64,000 nt of DNA from Progne subis subis (GCA_022316685.1 JAKJHU010000039.1:3348001-3412000), one strand, 5' to 3'. Counted from the stretch's first letter, positions 12,106-24,916 are shown. Notes: generated by a model not told the origin, from the letters alone. Translations and numbers: made by a program.

Positions 12106-13423
12106 TTTTATTTGCTTTTCTCCTGGTTATTATTTTGCACAGGTTTTGATAGCAACATTTTCTTCTCCAACTTAAGAGCAATTAAAAAAGAAAAAAAAAA
12201 GAAAGCCCTTTCAAACCAGAAAAAATATTACTGTCCCAGTATATTAAGGTCATTGTAAATAAATTCAGTACAGTGACATGTTTTTTTTGTTAAAGTACAA
12301 GTATACATTCTTAATCAAAAAATCCAAAACCCCAAAACATAAATATAGATGTGCCCATTTCAATCATACAATGTATTGCATGCAGGATTTCAAGGAGCCT
12401 CTGAATATTTTCCCTTTAATTGGATAAATTTTCATCTTAATTGCTAAACTTTGTGACCTGATAAGAACTTACATTGGGCCTCTCACTATTTAATGTACCT
12501 GGTTTAGTACATGCATGCTAACTACAAGTGCAGGCACTGCAAAGCACATTTCATGGGGTAATCCTGTTTTGCTTTGCTTAAGTAAAAATTCCTCTACTAT
12601 TTCCCTAGAAGGAGCCAGCCCTTATCCTATGCTTCATGTTCAACAGAGTTTTGATTTAAAAGTGATGTCTCTGAAGAGCATGGCTATCTCTACCTTCATC
12701 GCAGTGACTGGCCCACAAAGGTGCCTAATTTACAAGTACCTAAGTAAATGAGCTGCCATACTCAATTACATTTCAGCTTGTTCTTCACCTATTCATATTT
12801 TTCTACAAAAACTAAATATTCTGCAAGTCAAATTGTGCCTTGATTTGCTTCTTAGAAATCCACTCCTTAAAACGCTGCCTTGAGTAGTCCAGGTACAAGC
12901 TCAGTACTTCTCTAAGGGTTTCATATACGTGTGAGAGCAGGAACTCTACAACCCCAGTATGAACAGAGACGTGAACACCATGTGCAATAAATGGCAACAC
13001 AGCTCCTTCCCCAGAGCTATGCCAGACGAACAAGAGATGAGCACTGAGAGTTCAGCCAAAAATGGAAAAAAAGGGTATTTTCAAATTGAGACAGGAACGA
13101 CTTTTCTAAAACTAAACCCTAGGGTAGTGAAGGGGTGGGAAACAAGTCCCACAAGGGTTTTTTTTTCTTTTGTGAATGCTTCTTTTCTTCTGCAGTATTA
13201 CAGGTCCTCGTTTTCCACCAATTTTTGCTCGGTGGCAGAAGAGTGAGTGCAGAAGCGTCACCAGCCGGACAGCAGACAGGCAGCACAGCGGGTCAAGGAG
13301 GGGAAAGGATTAGTTGCACAGAAAGGGAGTCAAGCCTTTGCACTTTGCTGTCTGCTCTGTTTCTAGAAATGCCAAACTGGAGATGAGAAAAGAATGGGAA
13401 ATCATCAAAACGGGGACACTCAC

Positions 13424-13485
13424 CTTTCTGCTACTTTGGACATCTTTAAACAATGTCTCTCTATCTGCATGTTCAGAAAAGTTAT
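13424..13485 (-). CDS. RGS6: RGS6 exon 10 of window: first GGL helix
   Basis: This 62-bp exon encodes ITFLNMQIERHCLKMSKVAE plus two bases of a Ser codon (phase 0 to phase 2). Borders are ctcag before and AAG|gtgagt after. It is the long N-terminal helix of the G-gamma-like domain, which pairs in a coiled-coil manner with G-beta-5. Two positions (M and E in LNMQIER) are conservative changes from the LNAQIDR I recall for mammalian RGS6. The exon was picked out by its frame and by its fit to the flanking exons. Confidence 0.96.
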
Positions 13486-14503
13486 CTGAGGAGAGAGATG
13501 ACAAGGACATTAACAATCTATGAGTTCTGCAGCATGCATTGACAATATCCCAACACACTACTGATTTCTCTTTCCAAAGAACTTGAAAGTAACTCAGAAG
13601 GAAATGAGACCCTTCCCTAGGGCATCAGAAGCTTATTAACTGCTTCCAATAGGAGGCTCCATTGCCAAAAGTAAAGCCCTAGGGGAAGGTTCAGAGGACA
13701 TAATTGAAAGTAGAAAAGACACATATTTGGGGCCAAGGTTCCTAGACTGCTCAGGGTACAATATGATCTCCTTTTTACAAACACACTCTGCTCTCCCATT
13801 TCTCTTACTGACCGGCATCACAAGACCAGTAACATTTTGAAGCACACTTTCATTTGGCTATGAACCAGTTCTTCAGTCTGTGATAAAAAAAGCTCAAGAA
13901 ATGAAGCATCCAAGTTTAGTTTAGAAGACCACCCAAAAACCGGTTGCCTAAGAAACTTGCTAAAAGCTGCTTTTAGTAAAATGCTGATCTAGTGATTCCT
14001 GTTTGTCTTTCAGTGAGGGCTGCTTGTTGCAGCAAAGTAATTTTGAGGGAGAGCTCTTTGTGCCAGGGCAAGGATGTGTGAGTTGGCTGGTGATTCCTTG
14101 GCATGATTGTCCAAATAACTTCTTCCTAGTTTCCTAAAAGCTCTGACTGTACAGTCTAACAGTCATGCACTGAGAGATGCCTTTCCTCACCACTCATTCC
14201 CAGCCTGTGCCCAGCTACACTGGCCTTTGTCACTGCCCACTTTTCAGACATCCTCAGTGAACTGGAATTATTGTCTTATTGTCTGTTCCACAGACAGTAA
14301 CAGTAGATTCAAAGCTCAGTGTTAATCATAATGCGTATCACCGTACAACTGCACTGCTCAATGAATACTTACTAATACTTTACACAAGTGAGGATCAAGG
14401 ACAGGTGAAGCATACAATGGGTTTTGCTGATATCTCTTTAACTTTCTATGCTTTTTTATTGGTAGCAGTTCTCAGAAGAGCTGCTATACAGCCACCTACT
14501 TAC
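13486..14503 (-). other. RGS6 intron, nothing recognised
   Basis: This 1,018-bp intron separates the linker exon from the first GGL helix exon. I see no repeat family, RNA gene or strong regulatory motif in it. The short ORFs on both strands appear to be chance. Confidence 0.8.
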
Positions 14504-14602
14504 CTGCTTACGGAAATCCTCTTTTGTTGTTTTGCGCACCGGTTGGGAGGGCAGGTGTACAGGGCTTTGGGGCTGAGACTCCTCTGTAACCCCATACACT
14601 GA
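14504..14602 (-). CDS. RGS6: RGS6 exon 9 of window: linker before GGL domain
   Basis: This 99-bp symmetric exon (phase 0 to 0, 33 codons) encodes [16 protein letters not shown], then [17 protein letters not shown]. Borders are cacag before and CAG|gtaagt after, a consensus donor. SVYGVTEES is the RGS6 form (SVYGL in RGS7). The Ser/Pro-rich middle is a flexible linker and the most variable part of the protein. The last residues, TKEDFRKQ, begin the first helix of the GGL domain. Confidence 0.96.
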
Positions 14603-15936
14603 CTGTGAGGAGCCAAGGAACAAACAGAAGGGATTACAGCATTTTTCTGTTACTCACTGAGGAACAGTGCAGTATGCAAAGCAGCAAGGTAACAAGCCAG
14701 CAATTTCCTACTGTTTATACCCACACAGGTCAATAATCATTCAGCCCAGAGCAAAATTTAACGATCAGACTGTGCTTGCTGATGCCTGCACTTAGAAGGC
14801 CTCTAGTTAAGTTAAGAGAAGAGAGGGTTTTTTTTTAATGTTAAAATGTAGCTGATAATTTTTAGGAGTTCTGAAGGCTGTGTGCATTAATGCTTACAGG
14901 ATAAACACTGTGAGCTGTCATTGGGGGTGAATCAAGTGGTAAAAGAAAATACTAGGACCTAATTCTATGTTGCTGTCTTTCACTTGAAGTAAAACTACAT
15001 ATTGAATAAAGTGCTTAACCAGGTCAAGTCGATAGGTCAAGTTCATGTGAGCTTCTCTAAACAAAAACCTGCAGACTGACTTGTAGCTATTCATTTTCTG
15101 GATAGACACCTGCACTGAAAGTAATATCATTTGCCCTTTCATTTAGTGCTTTTGCTTTTCAGCAAAACTTCTAATAGACATGTGAATAGCTCTGCTGCAG
15201 TTTAACTGCTTATGGAAGTTCAGGAGTCTGGTGTTCCCTCCAAAAACATAACAAGTGATGAGACTAGGAACAAACAGCCTGAAGCTGTGCCAAGAGGGGT
15301 TTAGACTAGATATTAGGAAAAAATTCTCCTCTGTAATGGCTATCAAGCACTGGAACAAGGCTGCCCAGGGAAGCTGTTGATTCACCATCCTTGAAATTAT
15401 TTAAAAGACAAGAACATAGTTTAGTAAAGGACTTGGTTAGGTTAAGGTTTTGAGTCACTGATCTTAATGGTTTTCTTCAATTGAATTGAATCTATGACTG
15501 CATACCCATACAAGAGCTCAAACTTGCTGGAAGTCAAAGACACCCAAGTTGCTAATGATCCAGCCTTTGAAATTATTAGGGGAGGTAAACATCTCATAAT
15601 CTGTGCCCAGATAATTTCTTAAAAAGAGACCTAGGCATTTTTGCCAATTCCTTTTAATTTTATGGGAGTGCAGAGCCATTGTGACACAGAGTTCCTTAAT
15701 GCCCTTCTCAGTTCTACCCATCACCCAGTCAGTACAACTTTGTTGATAAAATGGAAGTAATGAATTCACTAAGGAGAACAAAACAGACATACTATCAAAA
15801 CACTTTTGTTTGTTCCTCTTGGGTAAGTCTCATATACAGTAGATGTCAAGCATGATTTACATTAAAAGAAAACCAAAAACAGTGAACTAAACCAACCCTA
15901 GACAAGCAAAAACCAGAACCAGGAACTCAAACTGAC
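14603..15936 (-). other. RGS6 intron with one CR1 fragment
   Basis: This 1,334-bp intron holds a CR1 3' fragment at 15245-15502 and otherwise unremarkable AT-rich sequence. Confidence 0.8.
15245..15502 (+). mobile_element. CR1 LINE 3' fragment
   Basis: A diagnostic series of CR1 phrases appears in order: gtgatgagactagga, gtttagactagatattagg, aaaaaattctcctctgtaat, atcaagcactggaacaaggc, tgcccagggaagctgttga, and a tail ending near aatctatgactgc. It is a diverged, 5'-truncated copy inserted antisense to RGS6. Confidence 0.9.
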
Positions 15937-16011
15937 CTTTTTCACTTTTTGTGGGTTTTTCATACGGCGACACTTTCTAATGTCCATTTCTGTGGTGTTC
16001 ACGCAGCCTGG
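15937..16011 (-). CDS. RGS6: RGS6 exon 8 of window: basic linker
   Basis: This 75-bp symmetric exon (phase 0 to 0, 25 codons) encodes [16 protein letters not shown] followed by MKNPQKVKK. Borders are ttcag before and AAG|gtcagt after. The MDIRKCRR and NPQKVKK residues are the clearest RGS6 signature in the window; RGS7 has a different basic stretch here. The region is a positively charged linker between DHEX and the GGL domain. Skipping would keep frame, but I know of no evidence that it is skipped. Confidence 0.97.
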
Positions 16012-16521
16012 CTGAAAAGAGATAGTTGTGTTATTCCTCTGTTAGGAATCTGCATCCTACCTTACCTTTATAAAATATACTATTAAATCTTGTCCAAAAC
16101 TCTTTCTTGAGATTTGTGTCCCATAAATTACTCCTGCTAAACAAGAGACTGCATATACCCAAGGATGCCATATCAGCATTCAATCCACTTACTCCTAACT
16201 TTGGCACCAAAAGGAAATAGCTAACAGTGGGGAGCTTTTGCTAGGAAGTCTGAGACAAACTGAGTAAGCTGCTTTTCTTTCATAAGCCCAGGAAATAATT
16301 TTCTAAAGACCATATTTTTCACATATTTCCAAATCAATAGTTCAATAGGTACACAGAATGTCCAAGCCCAGAACATCTCAAATAATCTTGTAGACACTTA
16401 GTGCATTTTAAACTGCAAGGAAAATCCACGTGGTGACTGTAAAGGCAATAAAACATTTACTAGTATATAAAACTTTTCCTGTCAAATCCTGGAAATTCTC
16501 ATAATTCAAAAATAATTTTAC
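16012..16521 (-). other. Short RGS6 intron, nothing recognised
   Basis: At 510 bp this is the shortest intron in the window. It contains no recognisable repeat or RNA gene. Confidence 0.8.
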
Positions 16522-16603
16522 CACAGGCCTGTGCACATCCCAGAATGCTCTTTCCTGGCTGTCCAAAATCTTTCTCTCCGTTTTATCCTTTTTCCTGTCA
16601 ATT
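16522..16603 (-). CDS. RGS6: RGS6 exon 7 of window: linker after DHEX
   Basis: This 82-bp exon completes a Lys codon and encodes [17 protein letters not shown] followed by [10 protein letters not shown] (phase 2 to phase 0). Borders are ttcag before and GTG|gtaaaa after; the gtaaaa donor departs from consensus at +5. The strongly basic start and the [10 protein letters not shown] segment, completed in the next exon, are typical of R7 proteins. [11 protein letters not shown] is the RGS6 form. The intron to the next exon is only 510 bp, the shortest in the window. Confidence 0.97.
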
Positions 16604-19413
16604 CTGAAAACAAAAGCATAAGTGAGTATGAGTCAAGGTACAAATCATGCTTTCATCTTTGATACAGTTGCTAGTTTTTGTATAATGATGTCACACTCAC
16701 ACTTGCAAGGGCACCTGCCAAGAACAAAATAACAGTGATGTTTACTCCAACATGGGTCAAAAGAGATTTTCCCATTAATGTGGAAAAATGTAACAGCTGT
16801 TTTTCATCTGGGGAGGAGAACTTTTCCTGGTACCCAGTTCCCTGCTCTGATTTGATAGGCTGGGAAAGCTTGTAGTTTTGTCTGTGTCAGGAGATCCACC
16901 AGGACCTCTTTGCTCCAGGTGAGGCTCCTGGCTGGTGCTGGTGCTGAACTGAGGGTCCCCATCAGGAGACCCCATTGCCTCAGCAGCACCAATGGCATGA
17001 ATACAGATTGCAAAGGAGCATCTATCCCGGACATTCTCAGAAGCAACAGCATGGGCAGCACTTGTGGCCAGTCTTCCTTAGAGCTTTCAACCCAAAGACT
17101 GGCTCTGCTGGCAGAGCAAGGGCTGACAGCACAGGTGACCAAAGCTGAGCTTGCTGCATGGCCCCTACAAACCAGCACCCACCCGACAGACACGACTGGG
17201 CTGGCACAACAGGAACTCAGTAATTCCAGCCCTCATGCAGCCAGTGAACCAACTCACTCAAAGCACACAGCCCAAAGGCCACGGGAGGTTGTTCAAAGCA
17301 ATTCTTGGCAGCAGTGAGCAAGTGACATCCGGCATCTCACCCAGCTTTACACACGAATACAAAGTCAGCACCACCCGGCAGGATCTACCTGCACATGGAC
17401 TGGAGGAGGTGCATGGAAGGAGGAACAGTCTCCATGCCTCCACTTCCAGGGCAGGACTGAATAAAGCTCAGTGTCCCCACATTGCTGCCAGCAGGAAAAT
17501 CAAAGCAGTGAGGAAAAAAACCCATGCTATCTGTGTTTCTGACCACTAGGTTCTCCCACATCTGACCTTTGGCTAAGTCTGTGCTAGAAATGTACCAAGA
17601 CGATAGAAATCAGAGGACTAAAACTGAAGTTTCTGAACATCCTTCCCCAGAAAAAGACCAAATTCTCCACAGTTTGGTATCACTAGCTGATTTCCCTTAT
17701 TTTCCCCCCTCAGCAAGGCTGAGATGAGAAACAAGCTCTGGCACAAGCTCTATCCCCACACAAAGCCAGAGCAGCTGCCATACTATGCTGAGGACACTCA
17801 GCCCAAAACCACTTTTCTGAGTGGGTCCTTCACACCTGGCCAAAGGGGAAAGTGAAGCCTATTCCAATCTTACACCACACAGCACAAAATGGAGGAACTC
17901 ATTGGAGGCTTCATGAATTCTCTTCACTGACACTTTGTGCTCAACCCAGATTGTCATCTCCTATCTCCAAACTTACTGATAACTCAGTATTTCGCATTTT
18001 AAACTATGAAGACCCAAAGCAGATAGATGCTCTATGGCTGCAGTTTTTGAAGCAATGTCGGTATAGCAATGGGAATCCCGTGTGCAAACAAAACTGTGGA
18101 AAACAAAGCAAAACTTGGTAAGAAGGAAGAATGTTTTCAGGTATTTTTGATTTTTTTCTCCCCTTTTCTAGTTAACATAAACTTTTAGTTAACTGTGAAT
18201 TACAACCTGGAGTCCATCCCTGCCTTTCTGGAAACCTGAAGACTGAACTGTGAATCAAGAAGCTGAAACTAGCTAGCAAAAAAAGTTGATTGTGGCCAGT
18301 TTATGCTTATGCTTCAAAGAAAACAGAATGGAGAAAAGATTAGTAACTAATGATGATCACAATGAGTCTGATATTTACATTTCTTTCTTAGGTGATAATT
18401 ATATGTTTTAGACAGAATGCAGACTTTTGTTTTGACTTACATGGTTTGTTTTTGCTCATCTTCGCAATAGCCTTTAAATAACTGAAAGTACAATTGCTAT
18501 CCTAAGTTCCAATTTTCTCATCCGAACGGAAAACTGCTATTCTGGTTGGAAAAAAATCCCTTAATTACCTTGCAATTTAAAAGATAATTACCACATATTT
18601 AAATGGTTCATAATTGCAACGGTATTAAGCAAAGAATTCATGCAAATTCCAAAGGGTTAATCAAAGATAGAGACATATACCTCAAGCCACACCTTTGAGA
18701 AATTACATTCCTTAACTTTTTAGCATCTAATGCTGAAAGTGCAAATTCCTTCCAATGGAAACATTTCGGTACTGGTGTTCTCCCGTGTCATCTTCACCAA
18801 CCTTTCCATTTTATAAGTGACGATGACATGCATAAAATGGACACTCAGTTTTAGGTGGTAGTTTGTAGACAATAGTACACAAACCCTAGACTGTATCTGT
18901 TTACCAGCAGTAATGAACACACACTCTAAAGCTTAAGAGGCTTCATACTGCTTTCACATGGGAAGATGAGAAGAAATACCTGTTGTAAATACCACCCTTA
19001 TAATCACATGGAAGTGACAGTATGTTTAGACAAAGAAATACTCTGCAAGCATAGAGTAACTACAGACAGATGACAAAACTCTGTTCTTTCCATTCATACA
19101 AAGCAAAAATACAACACAAAATGTAGAAATACAATGGGCTTGTGAACTACCCAAGGTCCCATGGTGAATACAGGCTTAGGAGCTCTGGACCAGCATTTTG
19201 ACGTACAGATAATTAAACCCATCTTTGCGTTTCTGGCACAGACCTTCAGAACTGGCTCTCTACTGTTTCTAGTCTGCCAGTGATTAAAATTCACCAACAC
19301 CTTCTGAGCTTAGTCACAGTAAAGATTTTGACAAAGAAGTTTTATCTGTTCAGAATCCCCTTCCCTTCACAGCTCTAAACACTGGTGCAGCTCAGTGCTC
19401 CAGGATTACTCAC
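16604..19413 (-). other. RGS6 intron
   Basis: This 2,810-bp intron has a mildly GC-richer part (16880-17550) with overlapping short ORFs of no recognisable family, and an AT-rich block around 18440-18670 rich in TAATTA-type and octamer-type motifs. No mobile element was recognised. Confidence 0.75.
18440..18670. promoter_or_regulatory. Candidate conserved non-coding block with octamer and TAATTA motifs
   Basis: The stretch has cttaattaccttgcaattta, agataattaccacatattta and an octamer-like catgcaaattcc within about 120 bases. The word pattern resembles enhancers bound by homeodomain and POU factors. This is inference from composition only. Confidence 0.25.
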
Positions 19414-19490
19414 TTCACTTGGGCCTCTGCTTGCATGAAGATGAATTCCCACTTTCTTGCAAATGCTCTCTGAAGTCTTGCTAGGTTTTC
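19414..19490 (-). CDS. RGS6: RGS6 exon 6 of window: DHEX domain
   Basis: This 77-bp exon encodes ENLARLQRAFARKWEF followed by IFMQAEAQV and two bases of a Lys codon (phase 0 to phase 2). Borders are gacag before and GAA|gtgagt after. The basic and aromatic helix RAFARKWEF is conserved in the R7 family. ENLARLQ with QVK favours RGS6 over RGS7, which I recall as ESLARLQ with QAK. No unusual codons or frame breaks are seen. Confidence 0.97.
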
Positions 19491-22456
19491 CTGTCAAAAG
19501 ATGAAAATAGTAAGAACAACTAATTTGTGTAATTACAACAATTGCTTGAGAGCACATTTAGCATGGTGGGTATTTATTTTATTCCTTTTCTTTTTAAACT
19601 GAGAAACTAAAGACATGGAAGTCAGTGTTGATTTCAGGTGAACTATATTGCAGGCAAAGCAAAGCTGTAACACATCTTTTTGGGCTGCAACCCAAAGGGC
19701 CCTGCCAGGGATAAGTAATAGAGTGTGATGAAGACAGCTTGAGCTCTAGTATGAAAAAAATTATGGACTTGTTCCCAAAAGATAACACTGAGAAGCTCTG
19801 TGAAGCTGATGACTTTCATTTCTGATAGCAGATGGCTGCCAGCTGCACGTTTCCCTCTCATCCTCACTTTCCCTTCCTCTCTGCACTGCTCTCTTCAGGC
19901 TATTGTGAAGGTGCAAAGCCCGAGCATCCCCTGCTTTGCTCAGTCCTGGTCACTGCTGAGAGCATTATGCAGCTGCACAGTACTGAAGGCTGGGGATTGC
20001 CAGGATGATTCACAAAAGGAAATAGCTTGTTTGTCTGAACAATGCACACAGTTACTGCAAAGAATGGCTCCAGATGCAGTTTTGCTCTGCATCTGAAGTA
20101 AAAGCTCTGGTCCAGACCCATTACAGAGAGTGGAGTGATCTGAACATTTGAATGTGGATGTGGCTTAATCACAGCTCGAGGTTAAACTCAGAACATGGCT
20201 GGAATTTCAGGCTTAAATAGCACCCTGAAGTTACATATGTATACCCTTCCCAAGAAAGGAGGCTTTGAGACAATTAACTTCGAGACAATTAACAAGACAC
20301 TCTTCTCCATTACAGCTGGCTTAACTGTTTCAAATTTACATTGAAAACAAACACTAGCAGTTCTCCTCTTGTGCTCCTTATACTTATCACCTTTATTTCA
20401 AGAAACATTTTTCAGGCACATGCATTTCAATGCAAGAATAAATCTTCCTATTATTTACTTTAAACTCTCGTGCAACACAAGGCATAAAGCTTGGCCCTGT
20501 TACTACCAAGTCCATGTAACAGTTTCAGTAAGTACACATGGAGGAAAACAGTTAAACAAATGATTTACGGCTGTACGGACTGTGATGATTTCCTTAACTG
20601 TGGCTACAAAGAAGAACAAGTTGTAATTATCTGTAACACAAATTTTTGTGGGTATTTTTTTCATTATTTTTATTTTGTTTTAAATTATGTTCACATGTGC
20701 CCTCTGGAGTAAATATGCTGAAGCCAATGAAACATCACCAGCTGAAGCCATATTTGAATTGTGCTTATGTTTGACCAATTATAAAAAGCCTGAATGCAAC
20801 TCTACAAGCTTAATCATATCATCAAGACCCCTGCTCTAACCAGTGTAAATGAGGGCTGAGGGACTGTCTGTAAATGCTGCAAGCAGAACTGAAAAACTAA
20901 ATGTCCCCTGAGATGCTTTGTAGAGAGTCTCTCTTGAAGCTCCAGGTCACTGCTGATACCTGAGAAGCATTCTCATGCTGCATCTCCAAAAGAGAGAGAA
21001 GAGCTGCTTCTCACTCCTGCAAGCCTCTTTCTCTCACTTGTGCTGAGCTTACATCTCTTGCTGGATCTGCTTCAGCTCCCATAATGCTTAGGAAGAGTTG
21101 GTGCCATTCTTATCTGAATGTCTCTAATTAAGAGAACAAAGTTTGAATGCAGAAGTAACCTCTAATTGTGCAATGCAATATTCACAAGGAAAATGAGAGA
21201 CTGCCAAGATCTAATTATTTACCATCACTGGAGCATTGCTACTCTCAGTAGGCAACAATGTGCAAAAGTACTTAGCCATAGCCTCACTGCATGTGTGTGG
21301 GAGTATGTGCGCTGCTGAACAGCCTTTTGTTGCTTTATGACAGATCTTTGGAGTACTTACAGTTAATTAGTTGGATGTGAGCAATTTTAATGGTTTTAAT
21401 AATGAAATCAACAATATGCAGAAGAGAAAACTCAGCAAAAGGACATGCAAGTGCATGTAGGTTGTTATATTCCTTCCTTTGTGCCTGTTTGAGATTAGAA
21501 CGCTTGGGAAGTCAGAATGCATTTCCAGGGTGGAGTAGATAAGTGGCAATTTTTGCATGCTCTGCACTGAAAGGACCAAATGGCATGAGCATATCTCTCC
21601 ATGTGCACAAATGTTCCAAAATGTAGAAGGTAAGGAAGAAGGAAAAACTTCAATCTTGGAAAGAACCCAAAAAAATCCCACTCTAAAATATATGCAACAT
21701 AAATATTTTCATTGTAACAAACATGACCACGTAAGTCCACTAGCACCAACTTTGTAAATAAACCCTCCAGTGAAAATCCCCATGTAGAAAATTCTGCGAT
21801 TACACTGTTGAGCAAGTAAACAGGAGAAAGCCAATATGATAGAAAGAAAAAGGTTTAGCTGCTCAGAGCGCTACACTGCTGCTATTCAAAGAAATACACA
21901 GCCCTGCCCCTCCTGCCTCCATCTTCCCACTCCTCTCCACCCTGCCGTCTGACACCAAAGTTTAGGATATTTTTATCGATAGTCACCCCAGATCAGAAAA
22001 CACACTCTAAATAAAGTTCAGTGTTATTTTTCATATGGCATATTGAAAATGTTCCAAGTCTAATATCTGAGAACTTTTCTAACTAGATGTGTCATCAACC
22101 ATTCAATTGCCCAATGGCGCACCCGAAAATCCATCATATTCCTGTGCTGAAATCTGCTATATAAACCTGGATTTCCTAACTGAAAACAGGACACCAAGCT
22201 AAACTTCTGTGTAATTTGCCCCAGTCTTGAAGGGCCCATTATACAGCAGATGCTTTAATGTGGAACACTGCAAAGCCAGGGACATTCATCAGTCATGTTC
22301 CTGATGTTGTCTTCACATCAACCTTCCCACAGTTCTGACAACTAAGAAAAAGATACAGTAAAGGCTGACCCCAAAGCACAAATTGGCAGCATTCATTTGG
22401 CAAGCAAAGCTATCCCTGCAGCCCCCAGCTTTAAACTCTAGCAGCAGTGTACCTAC
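19491..22456 (-). other. RGS6 intron, nothing recognised
   Basis: This 2,966-bp intron has no repeat family or RNA gene that I can name. A small direct repeat (gagacaattaac at 20267-20278 and 20283-20294) is the only local structure noticed. Confidence 0.75.
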
Positions 22457-22521
22457 GGCTTCATAATCCGCCAGCTCCAGCCTAGCTTTGTTCTGCATGG
22501 TCCGTTTGCAAAGATAGATGG
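22457..22521 (-). CDS. RGS6: RGS6 exon 5 of window: DHEX domain
   Basis: This 65-bp exon completes an Ala codon and encodes [14 protein letters not shown] followed by ELADYEA (phase 1 to phase 0). Borders are tttag before and GCC|gtaggt after. A second GT lies four bases downstream of the chosen donor; the chosen one is needed to join EA to ENLARL of the next exon in frame. The sequence is the conserved helix of the R7 DHEX region. About 58 bases upstream of the acceptor, on the intron side, sits an A19 run plus a GAA repeat (T and TTC in the transcript). Confidence 0.96.
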
Positions 22522-24916
22522 CTAAAGGAAGAAAGAGAATGAAAAACAGTTACAGACAGATTATTAGTACTAGATCTTAAAAAAAAAAAAAAAAAAAGAA
22601 GAAGAAGAAGAAGGAAGAAAAGTAGTCCATAGACAGTTTGTACACAAGTCAAGGAACGAGAGGGCTGGACACCCAGCTGACATTGCTTACGACTAATCTC
22701 AGAGGCCCTAAACATCTGGGACATCTCATTTCAAAGTGCTGAAAGCAGATGCCAGGACCTAACAAGATGTCCAAGAATGGCACAATTTCTTCTGGGTCTT
22801 GTAAAAGATATAGCATTAGCAACCTGTTACCCTAAGCAGTTTGGGAATATGCATGCCAAAGTGACTTTCCCTGCATTTCTTTTCTGCTATTAAAAAATAA
22901 AAATAAACCAGGATATTGAAGTGAAAACAGAAATATGGGTCAGATCTTAAAGACATGATCTGAGCATTTTTTAATATGCTCCATCCTCTTATTCATACGT
23001 ATTTCAAATGGTTAAGAGAAGCCTTGACACATTTTGCTGTAGGCAGAGGCTGCTAAAACTGATGTGGTTTGGGATTCTGAGGGTCAAGAGGAGCCCAGTG
23101 CACACCACCAAACCAGTCCCAGGCTGCCTTCTGGGAAAGGCCCACCTGGATCTGCTAAGCTCACCCCATTTCCATTAGAGGCTGAAACACAAGGTCCACA
23201 GCTCACTCTGGGGATACAGTCAGCTCTGACCTTAAAAGAGGCCCGGTGCTACTCACGTAATTCTATTCTATGCTGTTTCTGTAATTTTAACATTCATATA
23301 ATGAGCCAGTATTATGCATTGTAACCAGAGCTGACCAGTTCATTTATATTTACACATCTCAAGGGCAGTTTCCTCTACTGTCCAAATGAAGTGAGAGTCA
23401 GTTGTCTCACAGTGTTTTTTCATGCAAGGCACTGACCTGCCATTAGCAAGTTAGTTCCTCTCCTGTAAGTGGACACATTCAAATAAAAAAAGTATGAATT
23501 GCTGCTGGGATTTTAGTTTTATTTGGGTCTACTGCTAGTTTGGGATTAATTCCTGGGAAGACTCCATCTGTACAGGCCTCTGATATGCAAAGTCTGATTA
23601 TAAGCATATGTTAGAGGTTTCTGGGACAGATGAAAACCTGTCACTACAGGGCTCAGAGCTAATGCAGTTGAAGCTTGCCCAGCTGTGGGTCAGCTCACAG
23701 AGGGCTTTATTTTGGGGTGTACTGCTCCACTCAATGCCACTGCAGCACAATAATCTGCCTGCCAAAACCAATTATTTATCTGATACTGCAGGAAAAAAAA
23801 CCAGAACCTCTCTCTTCACATTATTTTTCTGGTATTTACAGAATACATATTAGGCACAATTCGCACTGTGATATAGGGTGAATGTAAAACCTGGGAATTT
23901 TTTTCAAATGCAGAACAGCACCGTGTTTTCTCCTAAGGAGTTCCCTCACTGGGATAAACATGTAAGTCTGTGCTAGCTCCTCTGCAGATGAGCTATCACA
24001 TGACACACACCATTGCAGGCTACTTCTCAACCCCAGCAAATGATTTCCAGAATCCATAATGATGAGTAATTATTGCACGGGCAGGAAAAAACCTCAAACT
24101 AATTATTCAGGGAAGAGTTCTAAACCAGTCTTACGTTCTGAGATAAAAGACTTCCAGAAGCTCCCGTTTTATGACTGCACACATGGATACGCTTCCTCTT
24201 CCAAAGCCACACCAGGATGCAACAATTAATTTTATCATTTAACTGTGAAAGAAATGCAGTTCTGGAAGAGACAGCAATATTGCCTGCAAACAGCTAAAGA
24301 TAACAACATTGACATATTTTCTTTATGTGTTATCCCTGTCTGCAGGCATGTTTAAAATACCATGTTGCACTTTATTAGCTCATAAACCATGCTCAGTCTT
24401 CTCTTTTACCGTATCATCTGGTAATCTTAAAAAAATGGAAAAATAAGTCTGATGTCATGTATCAGAGGACTTCTAACTAGATGCTGTTAGTTATGCACTG
24501 GTTTACTGATCAGTCAGATAAGTGCCCAGATGAAGTAAATTTTATTGATCCACATAAATTCAGCAACAGATCAGAGGATAGTCTCCCACAAAAGCAATAC
24601 TAATATTATTTACGATCCTCAAGAACCAGTGCTCTGCTTGCCACAAATCCTGCTGAAATGAACAGGGCTATGGGAGAATCAAGGTAACGGAAGGCAAAAC
24701 CCCGGCCCCACTGAGCTCAGTGGCAACAGCTCCAGGGGCTTGAGATGGCCCAGGGTTTCAATTTGTGCCTTTGAGATGGGCACCTATCTGCCTCTGGTCG
24801 GCCATTTGGCAAGAAACTCTGTACATGAAGGGTGTAGATGGCCAACAGTAATTATTTTAAAGACAACTCTTTGCACCATGAACTAACTTTCTACAATGAA
24901 ACAATCACACTCTCAC
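22522..24916 (-). other. RGS6 intron with poly-A/(GAA)n tract
   Basis: This 2,395-bp intron carries an A19 plus GAA tract at 22579-22613, near the acceptor of exon 5. The rest is unremarkable. Confidence 0.8.
22579..22613. repeat. A19 run followed by (GAA)n near a splice acceptor
   Basis: Nineteen A residues (22579-22597) are followed by about five GAA units. In the transcript this is (TTC)n-T19 starting 58 bases before exon 5, around where a branch point could lie. It has the same architecture as the tract before exon 11. Confidence 0.9.

Larger units (their letters stand above)
9064..13423 (-). other. RGS6 intron inside the GGL domain
   Basis: This 4,360-bp intron contains a poly-A/(GAA)n tract touching the acceptor region (9073-9118), a T/G-rich low-complexity stretch (9178-9225), and a CR1 3' fragment (11893-12105) preceded by an AT-rich block (11850-11895). 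Nothing else could be named. Confidence 0.8.
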
